Assembly (NCBI RefSeq): GCF_018866325.1
Contig: NZ_CP076457.1
Span: forward strand, 1,178,001 to 1,242,000
Source of the DNA: Streptomyces sp. YPW6
GTDB lineage: Bacteria > Actinomycetota > Actinomycetes > Streptomycetales > Streptomycetaceae
DNA: 64,000 bases
Direction: 5' to 3'
Shown here: in pieces, positions 42,333-49,689 of the stretch
How positions within the stretch are numbered: position 1 is the stretch's first letter
Layout of the letters: every line of letters starts with the position of its first letter
Position numbers and translations under genes: made by a program
The notes under the pieces: generated by a model
Database searches by the model: none
What the model saw: the letters and a program-made list of their open reading frames with translations, nothing else
Told to the model about the DNA's origin: nothing

Positions 42333-42995
42333 GTGTCCGTTCTCCTTGAGCAGCCCGCAAGCCTGGTCGCCTACCGCCCGAACAAGCCGACGGCCATGGT
42401 CGTCGTGGCCGACCCGCGCGTCCGTTCCACCGTCACCCGCCATCTGTGGGCCCTCGGAGTACGTGACGTCATCGAGGCGTCGTCCATCGCGGAGGCACGT
42501 CCCCGCGTCGGCAACCCGCGCGACATCTGCATTGCCGACGTCCATCTGCCCGACGGTTCCGGGCTGACCCTGCTGTCCGAGACCCGTGCCGCAGGCTGGC
42601 CCAACGGTCTCGCCCTCTCCGCCGCCGACGACATCGGCGCCGTTCGCAACGCCCTCGCGGGCGGCGTGAAGGGCTACGTCGTCACCGGCACACGCACCAA
42701 CATCGGACACCCCACCCGCCCCGGCGTCGCCCCCATCGGCGCCAACGCGGCCCGGATGCACCGCAGGCCTCCCGGTTCCCCGAGCCACCCGGGCGGCTAC
42801 CGCGAGCTGTCCGGACGCGAGGTGGAGGTGCTCCGCCTGGTCGCCGAAGGCCAGTCCAACAAGGCCATCGGCGTCTCGATGGGCCTCTCCGCCCTGACCG
42901 TCAAGTCCCACCTCGCCCGCATCGCCCGCAAGCTCGGCACCGGAGACAGAGCCGGAATGGTCGCCGTCGCCCTGCGGACCGGCATCATCCACTGA
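42333..42995 (+). CDS. LuxR-type response regulator
   Basis: 220 residues. The receiver domain has the phosphate-acceptor Asp69 in CIADVHLPDGSG, a single acidic partner Asp27 (VVADPRVR) where two are usual, Ser in LALSAADD, and Lys in GVKGYVV. A Pro/Gly-rich linker leads to a LuxR helix-turn-helix with SGREVEVLRLVAEGQSNKAIG and LSALTVKSHLARIARKLG. It is highly conserved in Streptomyces but has no kinase beside it. GTG 42333 has AGGAGG 5 bases upstream. Confidence 0.9.
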   Translation: MSVLLEQPASLVAYRPNKPTAMVVVADPRVRSTVTRHLWALGVRDVIEASSIAEARPRVGNPRDICIADVHLPDGSGLTLLSETRAAGWPNGLALSAADDIGAVRNALAGGVKGYVVTGTRTNIGHPTRPGVAPIGANAARMHRRPPGSPSHPGGYRELSGREVEVLRLVAEGQSNKAIGVSMGLSALTVKSHLARIARKLGTGDRAGMVAVALRTGIIH

Positions 42996-43051
42996 CCGCA
43001 CCCCGCCGGGACGTGCACCGATGCGCCTCCGGCTGGATTACGTGCATGGCC

Positions 43052-43081
43052 GCCCGTCGACGGAACGTTCCGTCGACGGGC
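43052..43081. repeat. 30-bp perfect palindrome between the response regulator and rnd
   Basis: GCCCGTCGACGGAAC and its exact reverse complement GTTCCGTCGACGGGC abut with no spacer. It lies 57 bases after the response-regulator stop and about 17 bases before the rnd -10 box, so it could end one transcript or be an operator for the next. Confidence 0.85.
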
Positions 43082-43097
43082 TCCGCGCATACACCGA

Positions 43098-43103
43098 TAC
43101 CCT
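43098..43103 (+). promoter_or_regulatory. -10 box (TACCCT) of rnd, leaderless arrangement
   Basis: TACCCT (TANNNT) ends 6 bases before GTG 43110; no ribosome site is visible. Confidence 0.5.
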
Positions 43104-43109
43104 TGACAC

Positions 43110-44384
43110 GTGACCGACGCCCAAGAGACCGCAGCAGACACTTCACTGCGAACCACCGGGGGCGCTCCCCCGGACGACGTCGCCCCGGCGCCGATCCCCT
43201 TGCTGGAGCCACGCGAGGGCATTCCCCCGGTGGTGACGTCCGGCGACGCCCTCGACCGGGTGATCGCCGCCTTCGCCACGGGCACCGGCCCCGTGGCCGT
43301 CGACGCCGAGCGCGCCTCGGGATACCGCTACGGCCAGCGCGCCTACCTCGTGCAGCTGCGCCGCGAGGGCGCGGGCAGCGCCCTGGTCGACCCGGTCGGC
43401 TGCCCCGACCTCTCCGGCCTCGGCACCGCGCTGAGCGGCGCCGAGTGGATCCTGCACGCCGCGACCCAGGACCTGCCGTGCCTGCGGGACATAGGCATGA
43501 CCCCCACCTCGCTGTTCGACACCGAGCTGGCCGGACGGCTCGCGGGGTTCCCGCGCGTGGGCCTCGGCGCGATGGTCGAGAACGTCCTCGGTTACGCCCT
43601 GGAGAAGGGCCACTCCGCGGTCGACTGGTCCACCCGCCCGCTGCCCGAGCCCTGGCTGCGCTACGCCGCGCTCGACGTGGAGCTCCTGATCGACCTGCGC
43701 GACGCGCTGGAGGAGGAGCTGGACCGGCAGGGGAAGCTGGAGTGGGCCCGCGAGGAGTTCGACGCCATCGCCGCCGCACCGCCGGCCCCGCCCCGCAAGG
43801 ACCCCTGGCGACGCACGTCGGGCATGCACAAGGTGCGCCGCCGCCGTCAGATGGCCGTCGTCCGGGAGCTGTGGACCACCCGGGACCAGGTCGCCCAGCG
43901 CCGCGACGTCTCTCCGGGCAAGGTGCTCGGCGACGCCGCGATCGTCGAGGCCGCGCTCGCACTGCCCGTCGATGTGAAGGCCCTGACCGCTCTGCCGGGA
44001 TTCGGCCACCGCATGGGACGCCGCCAGCTGGAGCAGTGGCAGGCGGCCGTGGAGCGGGCCAAGGCTCTGCCGGAGTCGGCGCTGCCGCAGCCGGGTCAGC
44101 AGCCCGCCGGGCCGCCCCCGCCGCGCTCCTGGGCCGACAAGGACCCGGCCGCCGCCGCCCGGCTCTCGGCCGCCCGCACGGCGGTCTCCGCGCTGGCGGA
44201 ACGCCTCCGCATGCCCCAGGAGAACCTGATCACCCCGGACACCGTGCGCCGGATCTGCTGGGAGCCGCCGAAGAACCCGACCCCGGGCGCGGTCGAGGAC
44301 ACCCTCGCCGGATACGGGGCGCGGAGCTGGCAGATCCAGCAGGTCGCCCCGCTCCTGGTCCGGGCCCTGGACGCCACCGCCTGA
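43110..44384 (+). CDS. rnd: Ribonuclease D (3'-5' exonuclease with HRDC domain)
   Basis: 424 residues. DEDDy exonuclease motifs are VAVDAERASGYRY (Asp and Glu), HAATQDLPCL (Asp) and YAALDVELL (Tyr and Asp). The HRDC domain (about 220-300) has KDPWRRTSGMHKVRRRRQ, then LWTTRDQVAQRRDVSPGKVL. A second helical C-terminal domain completes it. It trims structured RNAs such as tRNA precursors. Starts at GTG with no Shine-Dalgarno. Confidence 0.94.
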   Translation: MTDAQETAADTSLRTTGGAPPDDVAPAPIPLLEPREGIPPVVTSGDALDRVIAAFATGTGPVAVDAERASGYRYGQRAYLVQLRREGAGSALVDPVGCPDLSGLGTALSGAEWILHAATQDLPCLRDIGMTPTSLFDTELAGRLAGFPRVGLGAMVENVLGYALEKGHSAVDWSTRPLPEPWLRYAALDVELLIDLRDALEEELDRQGKLEWAREEFDAIAAAPPAPPRKDPWRRTSGMHKVRRRRQMAVVRELWTTRDQVAQRRDVSPGKVLGDAAIVEAALALPVDVKALTALPGFGHRMGRRQLEQWQAAVERAKALPESALPQPGQQPAGPPPPRSWADKDPAAAARLSAARTAVSALAERLRMPQENLITPDTVRRICWEPPKNPTPGAVEDTLAGYGARSWQIQQVAPLLVRALDATA

Positions 44385-44397
44385 CCCCTCGCACCTC

Positions 44398-44428
44398 GAA
44401 AGCCCCCGGTCACCGGCCGGGGGCTTTC
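44398..44428. terminator. Terminator after rnd
   Basis: GAAAGCCCCCGG (44398-44409) and CCGGGGGCTTTC (44417-44428) are exact complements around a 7-base loop. It lies 13 bases after the rnd stop. Confidence 0.88.
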
Positions 44429-44592
44429 CGCTGCCCGGGGCCGCCCGGCTTCGCTGCGGCCCTGTTCGCGGACCGAACCGATGGTCGAAATCAGGCCAGG
44501 TTCGGAGCCTCGCCCTCCGCCTCCCGTACGCCGCCGCGGGCCCTTTCCGGGTGTGACCTTCACCGCTCGCGGCGTGAGGGGTGGGCAGTCTG

Positions 44593-44610
44593 GTTACCCG
44601 CAAGTAGCAT
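44593..44610. promoter_or_regulatory. Candidate promoter/operator of the fadA-fadB operon
   Basis: GTTAC-N6-GTAGC is an imperfect inverted repeat (one mismatch from GTTAC/GTAAC) that overlaps TAGCAT (44605-44610), a TANNNT -10 box. TetR-type fatty-acid regulators in Streptomyces often bind sites of this kind near beta-oxidation genes (from memory). Confidence 0.4.
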
Positions 44611-44680
44611 GATGGCAGGCGGTGCGTCCCCGTGGCGCGCCCCGCAGCAGTGCCATCCCGCACCCTGGAGGAGAGCCACC

Positions 44681-45907
44681 GTGCCTCGTACCATCCGGGA
44701 CGTCGTCTTCGTCGACGGCGTCCGCACCCCGTTCGGCAAAGCGGGCCCGAAGGGCATCTACCACGAGACCCGCGCCGACGACCTCGTCGTGAAGGCCATC
44801 CGGGAGCTGCTGCGCCGCAACCCGGACCTGGACCCCAAGAAGATCGACGAGGTCGCCGTCGCCGCGACCACGCAGATCGGCGACCAGGGCCTCACGCTGG
44901 GCCGCACCGCCGGGATCCTGGCCGGTCTGCCGCAGTCCGTCCCCGGCTACTCGATCGACCGCATGTGCGCGGGCGCGCTGACCGCCGTCACCTCGACGGC
45001 CGGTTCCATCGCCTTCGGCGCGTACGACGTCGTCGTGGCCGGTGGCGTCGAGCACATGGGCCGCCACCCGATGGGCGAGGGCGTCGACCCGAACCCGCGC
45101 TTCGTCTCGGAGAAGCTGGTCGACGAGTCCGCCCTGTTCATGGGCATGACGGCGGAGAACCTGCACGACCGCTACCCCACGATCACCAAGGAGCGCGCCG
45201 ACGCCTACGCGGTGCGTTCGCAGGAGAAGGCCGCCAAGGCGTACGCCAACGGCAAGATCCAGCAGGACCTGGTACCGGTCTCGGTGCGCCGCACCAACCC
45301 CGAGGCGGGCGAGACGGGCTGGGGCCTGGTCACCGCCGACGAGCCGATGCGTCCGGGCACCACCATGGAGTCGCTGGCGGGCCTGAAGACCCCGTTCCGC
45401 ACCCACGGCCGTGTGACGGCCGGCAACGCCGCGGGGCTCAACGACGGCGCCACCGCCTCGCTGCTCGCGGCCGAGGACGTCGCCCGTGAGCTGGGCCTCC
45501 CGGTCAAGATGCGCCTGGTCTCCTACGCCTTCGCCGGCGTCGAGCCGGAGGTCATGGGCTACGGCCCGATCCCGGCGACCGAGAAGGCGCTGGCGCAGGC
45601 CGGTCTGACCATCGACGACATCGGCCTCTTCGAGATCAACGAGGCGTTCGCCGTGCAGGTGCTCGCCTTCCTGGAGCACTACGGCATCGCCGACGACGAC
45701 GCGCGCGTCAACCAGTACGGCGGCGCGATCGCGTACGGCCACCCGCTCGCCTCCTCCGGTGTCCGCCTGATGACGCAGCTGGCCCGGCAGTTCGAGGAGC
45801 AGCCCGAGGTCCGCTACGGCCTGACGACGATGTGCGTCGGCTTCGGCATGGGCGCGACGGTCGTCTGGGAGAACCCGCACTTCAACGCTGACGGAGGCAA
45901 CAAGTGA
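44681..45907 (+). CDS. fadA: Acetyl-CoA acyltransferase (3-ketoacyl-CoA thiolase), FadA
   Basis: 408 residues. It cleaves 3-ketoacyl-CoA with CoA in the last step of beta-oxidation. The acylated cysteine is in SIDRMCAGAL, and the C-terminal catalytic residues are in NEAFAVQ, AIAYGHPLASSG and TTMCVGFGMG. GTG 44681 follows GGAGGA by 8 bases. Its stop overlaps the fadB start by 4 bases, so the two subunits are translationally coupled. Confidence 0.95.
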   Translation: MPRTIRDVVFVDGVRTPFGKAGPKGIYHETRADDLVVKAIRELLRRNPDLDPKKIDEVAVAATTQIGDQGLTLGRTAGILAGLPQSVPGYSIDRMCAGALTAVTSTAGSIAFGAYDVVVAGGVEHMGRHPMGEGVDPNPRFVSEKLVDESALFMGMTAENLHDRYPTITKERADAYAVRSQEKAAKAYANGKIQQDLVPVSVRRTNPEAGETGWGLVTADEPMRPGTTMESLAGLKTPFRTHGRVTAGNAAGLNDGATASLLAAEDVARELGLPVKMRLVSYAFAGVEPEVMGYGPIPATEKALAQAGLTIDDIGLFEINEAFAVQVLAFLEHYGIADDDARVNQYGGAIAYGHPLASSGVRLMTQLARQFEEQPEVRYGLTTMCVGFGMGATVVWENPHFNADGGNK

Positions 45908-48033
45908 GCTCCACCACTGAGCTTCTGAAGGGCGCGGCCGAGCTGTTCCCCGGCGAGGTCGTCACGCAGGCGCACGTACGCCACCTGGACCTGCCGTTCG
46001 GCGCCGGGCGGTTCGCGCTCATCACGCTGGACAACGGCCTGGACCACACCAAGCCCACCACCTTCGGGCCCCAGTCGCTGGCGAACCTGAACGCCGCGAT
46101 CGACCAGGTCGAGAAGGAGGCCGCCGAGGGCACCATCACCGGCGTCGGCCTCACCGGCAAGCCGTTCATCTTCGCCGTCGGCGCCGACCTCAAGGGCGTC
46201 GAGCTGCTGAGCCGCCACGAGGACGCGCTGGCCATCGGCAAGGGCGGCCACGACGTCTTCCGCCGACTCTCCGGCCTCGCGGTGCCCACCTTCGCGTACT
46301 ACAACGGCGCGGCCATGGGCGGCGGTGTCGAGGTCGGTCTGCACTGCACCTACCGCACCGTCTCGAAGGCGCTCCCGGCGTTCTCGCTGCCCGAGGTCTT
46401 CCTCGGCCTGGTCCCCGGCTGGGGCGGCTGCGCGCTGCTCCCGAACCTGATCGGCGCGGACCGCGCGGTCTCGGTGATCATCGAGAACTCGCTGAACCAG
46501 AACCGTCAGCTCAAGGGCAAGCAGGTCTTCGAGCTCGGCATCGCGGACGCGATCTTCGAGGGCGCGGACTTCCTGGAGCAGTCGCTCGTGTGGACCGCGA
46601 ACGTGCTCAAGGGCTCGGTGGCGGTGGACCGCGCCGAGGTCGACCGCGGTGGCGCCTGGGACGCGGCGGTCGCCCGCGGCCGGGCCATCGCCGACTCCAA
46701 GGTGCACGGCGCGGCCCCGGCGGCGTACCGCGCGCTGGACATCATCGCGGCGGCCAAGGACGGCGACCTGTCCGCCGGCTTCGACGCCGAGGACCAGGCG
46801 CTCGCGGACCTGATCATGGGCGGCGAGCTGCGCAGCGGCATCTACGCCTTCAACCTGGTCCAGAAGCGCGCCAAGCGTCCGGCCGGCGCCCCGGACAAGA
46901 ACCTGGCCCGCCCGGTCACCAAGGTCGGCGTCGTCGGCGCGGGCCTGATGGCCTCGCAGCTGGCGCTGCTGTTCCTGCGCCGCCTGGAGGTCCCGGTCGT
47001 CCTCACGGACATCGACCAGGAGCGCGTCGACAAGGGTGTGGGCTACGTCCACGCCGAGATCGAGAAGCTGCTCGGCAAGGGCCGCATCAACCAGGACAAG
47101 GCCAACCGCCTCAAGGGCCTGGTCTCCGGTGTCCTCGACAAGGCCGAGGGCTTCGCGGACGCGGACTTCATCATCGAGGCCGTCTTCGAGGAGATCGGCG
47201 TCAAGCAGCAGGTGTTCGCGGAGGTCGAGGCGGTCGCCCCGGCGCACGCGATCCTCGCCACCAACACCTCCTCGCTGTCGGTGACCGAGATGGCGTCGAA
47301 GCTGAAGAACCCCGAGCGGGTCGTCGGCTTCCACTTCTTCAACCCGGTCGCGATCCTCCCGCTGCTGGAGATCGTCCGCGGCGAGCAGACGGACGACGCC
47401 TCGCTGGCGACCGCGTTCGGCGTGGCCAAGAAGCTGAAGAAGACCGCGGTCCTGGTGAAGGACGCCCCGGCGTTCGTCGTGAACCGCATCCTCACCCGCT
47501 TCATGGGCGAGATCCAGAACGTCATCGACGAGGGCACCCCGGTCGAGGTCGCGGAGAAGGCCGTCGAGCCGCTCGGCCTGCCGATGTCCCCGCTGGTCCT
47601 TCTGGAGCTGGTCGGCCCGGCCATCGGCCTGCACGTCTCCGAGACCCTGAACCGCTCCTTCCCGGAGCGCTTCACCGTCTCGCAGAACCTCGCGGCGGTC
47701 GTGAAGGCCGGCAAGCGCGGCTTCTACGTCTACGACTCCGGTGCTCCGGTCCTCGACCCCGAGGTCGCGGCGCTCCTCAAGCAGGGCGACACCGTCCTGA
47801 CCGAGGAGCAGACGCGCGACCGCGTGCTCGACGCGGTGGCGCAGGAGATCGGCCTGATGCTGGAGGAGGGCGTCGTCGCCGAGGCCCAGGACATCGACCT
47901 GTGCCTGATCACCGGTGCGGGCTGGCCCTTCCACCTGGGCGGCATCACGCCGTACCTGGACCGTGAGGGCGTCTCCCAGCGGGTGAACGGCAAGCCGTTC
48001 CTGGAGCAGGGCGTGGCGAGCGTTCCGGCGTAA
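45904..48033 (+). CDS. fadB: Multifunctional enoyl-CoA hydratase / 3-hydroxyacyl-CoA dehydrogenase, FadB
   Basis: 709 residues. The N-terminal crotonase domain has FAVGADLKGVELL and SLPEVFLGLVPGWGG. The dehydrogenase domain starts at about 335 with VGVVGAGLMASQLA (NAD-binding), then NTSSLSVTEMA and VGFHFFNPV (catalytic His), and two C-terminal dimerisation domains follow. With FadA it forms the beta-oxidation complex. Ends before a strong terminator. Confidence 0.96.
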   Translation: MSSTTELLKGAAELFPGEVVTQAHVRHLDLPFGAGRFALITLDNGLDHTKPTTFGPQSLANLNAAIDQVEKEAAEGTITGVGLTGKPFIFAVGADLKGVELLSRHEDALAIGKGGHDVFRRLSGLAVPTFAYYNGAAMGGGVEVGLHCTYRTVSKALPAFSLPEVFLGLVPGWGGCALLPNLIGADRAVSVIIENSLNQNRQLKGKQVFELGIADAIFEGADFLEQSLVWTANVLKGSVAVDRAEVDRGGAWDAAVARGRAIADSKVHGAAPAAYRALDIIAAAKDGDLSAGFDAEDQALADLIMGGELRSGIYAFNLVQKRAKRPAGAPDKNLARPVTKVGVVGAGLMASQLALLFLRRLEVPVVLTDIDQERVDKGVGYVHAEIEKLLGKGRINQDKANRLKGLVSGVLDKAEGFADADFIIEAVFEEIGVKQQVFAEVEAVAPAHAILATNTSSLSVTEMASKLKNPERVVGFHFFNPVAILPLLEIVRGEQTDDASLATAFGVAKKLKKTAVLVKDAPAFVVNRILTRFMGEIQNVIDEGTPVEVAEKAVEPLGLPMSPLVLLELVGPAIGLHVSETLNRSFPERFTVSQNLAAVVKAGKRGFYVYDSGAPVLDPEVAALLKQGDTVLTEEQTRDRVLDAVAQEIGLMLEEGVVAEAQDIDLCLITGAGWPFHLGGITPYLDREGVSQRVNGKPFLEQGVASVPA

Positions 48034-48042
48034 CGCTCGGTC

Positions 48043-48092
48043 CACACCGGAACGGGCCGTACGGGATCATCCCGTACGGCCCGTTCCGTGTG
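48043..48092. terminator. Long hairpin after fadB
   Basis: AACGGGCCGTACGGGA (48051-48066) pairs with TCCCGTACGGCCCGTT (48070-48085), and the outer CACACCGG/CCGTGTG extends it with one bulge. It ends fadB and probably also the converging glycopolymer operon. Confidence 0.88.
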
Positions 48093-48133
48093 CCCGGTAC
48101 TTCGGCCGGCCGGACGTGTGCGCGGGGCGCGCC

Positions 48134-48877
48134 TCAGTGATGACGCGCGGCAGGACGCAGGACGCCGGGCACGGGGCCCAGGTCCCCCACGTGGACCGTG
48201 ACGCGGCCCCGCACCGGGACACCCGTGCCTGGATCGATTACGTAGTCGAACCAGTCGTAGCCCAGGTGCCCGTGGAACGGGTCGTACATCACCGATCCAT
48301 CCGGTTCGACGGTGGTGACGCCGTGCCGGGCCGGCCCGACCCCGATGAGCCGGGCGTCCTCGCCCAGGCCGTCGGCAAGGCCCTTGAGGACCCCGCGGTG
48401 GCCCGGCATCAGCAGCAGGCTGCGGCCCTGCGGAGGCACCGCGGCCACCCGGAAGCCGCGGTCCTTGATGGAGAAGGTCGTGGAGGTGAGTCCTTTGCCG
48501 CCGTCCGCGATGATGCCCGCTCGCAGGACGGGGACCAGAAAGGCGTCGGACGGTACGTAGGTGTTCACCCGGAGGGTGAACCGGGCGACGCGTTCCACTC
48601 CGGGGCCCGTCGAGGTGGCGTAGCGCTCACCGGACGGCAGCAGGCTCACCCCGACCAGGTTGCCGATGGTGGCGACCCGGGTGAAGGACTGCGCCATGAG
48701 GTAGCCGTAGTAGCGCGTTCCGTTGCCGTGCGGAGTCAGGGTCCATGCGAAGCCGATCTGCTGGCCGGGGCGGGCCGGCAGATCGGGGTCGTGGTCGCAG
48801 CGCAGCTCCGACTGGCAGACGATCGAGGGGTCATCGCTCTGCACACTGCGGAACCGGGCCAGGATGAAGTCGCTCAT
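48134..48877 (-). CDS. Hypothetical protein with a C-terminal Ig/cadherin-like domain
   Basis: 247 residues without signal peptide. The first 160 residues are a beta-rich domain I do not recognise (GQQIGFAWTLTPHGNG, RYYGYLMAQS). The last 80 residues resemble bacterial Ig/cadherin-type repeats (EPDGSVMYDPFHGHLGYDWF, then VRGRVTVHVGDL). It is the last gene of the minus-strand glycopolymer run and its ATG overlaps the stop of the SGNH esterase gene by 4 bases, so it is probably part of that pathway or binds its product. Confidence 0.78.
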   Translation of the reverse strand: MSDFILARFRSVQSDDPSIVCQSELRCDHDPDLPARPGQQIGFAWTLTPHGNGTRYYGYLMAQSFTRVATIGNLVGVSLLPSGERYATSTGPGVERVARFTLRVNTYVPSDAFLVPVLRAGIIADGGKGLTSTTFSIKDRGFRVAAVPPQGRSLLLMPGHRGVLKGLADGLGEDARLIGVGPARHGVTTVEPDGSVMYDPFHGHLGYDWFDYVIDPGTGVPVRGRVTVHVGDLGPVPGVLRPAARHH

Positions 48878-49689
48878 GTCGTCCGCCTCTCCGTCCCGCC
48901 CAGAGTGCGTGCTCGGGTCAGGGCCTCATGGGTAGCGTCGTCGAGCCAGGTCACCGCGTCCGGCGGGAAGTGCGAACGGTCCAGGTCACGGACCCAGTGC
49001 TCGGGGATGATCTGCCCCGCCGCCAGCGAATAGGCGACGAAGCGCGCGCAGGCTATCGCTCCGGCCGGCACCAGGTGGCCCGGGTCGTGAAAGCCCTCGG
49101 GGTAGTTCGGGTGCTCGCCCGGCTCCAGGTGCACGAAGAAGGGACGCACGCCCTCGGGGCCCAGCTCCGACCACCAGGTGCGGCTCTGACCGTAGAGGTC
49201 GATGTAGGGGACGCTGCATTCGGTCGCCAGGTCCGCCTGTGCCATCACGTACTCGGTGATGCTCTGCGGCAGATTGCCGTGCACGTCGTGGGTGTCGCGC
49301 TCGTGCGGGCTGACCAGGACCGGATGCGCGTTGCGCTCCCGTGCTCCGTCGATGAACCGGCGCAGGTAGACCGGGAAGTCACCGTACGCCTCGGTCCGGA
49401 GCCACTCCTCGGGCTTGCCGTCGTTGATCCCGAAGGAGGCGAGCAGATAGTCGCCCGGGCGGATGTTCGCCAGGATCCAGTCGAGGCGGCCTCGATCGCT
49501 GAACGTCCGGGTGCTCGCTCCGGCGCGGGCGCAGTTCACGACCTCCATCTCGGGGGCGAGGAAGAGGTGGAGTACCTGCCCCCATCCGGTCATGGGCGCC
49601 TTGCTCATCTCGCGCGTCACGACCGCTGATCCTCCGGTCAGGAAGATCCTGGGCGGCCCCGCCGGACGAAGGTCTCCGTCACACCGCAC
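48874..49689 (-). CDS. SGNH-hydrolase (rhamnogalacturonan-acetylesterase-like)
   Basis: 271 residues, cytoplasmic by sequence. SGNH blocks are visible: block I is FLTGGSAVV (GGS instead of the usual GDS, with the Ser kept), block II Gly in CARAGAST, block III Asn in FGINDGK, and block V FHDPGHLVPAGA with the Asp-x-x-His pair. It would remove O-acetyl groups from a sugar polymer. GTG 49689 overlaps the end of the giant transferase by 11 bases and has GGAGGG upstream. In this cluster it may edit the wall polymer. Confidence 0.87.
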   Translation of the reverse strand: MRCDGDLRPAGPPRIFLTGGSAVVTREMSKAPMTGWGQVLHLFLAPEMEVVNCARAGASTRTFSDRGRLDWILANIRPGDYLLASFGINDGKPEEWLRTEAYGDFPVYLRRFIDGARERNAHPVLVSPHERDTHDVHGNLPQSITEYVMAQADLATECSVPYIDLYGQSRTWWSELGPEGVRPFFVHLEPGEHPNYPEGFHDPGHLVPAGAIACARFVAYSLAAGQIIPEHWVRDLDRSHFPPDAVTWLDDATHEALTRARTLGGTERRTT

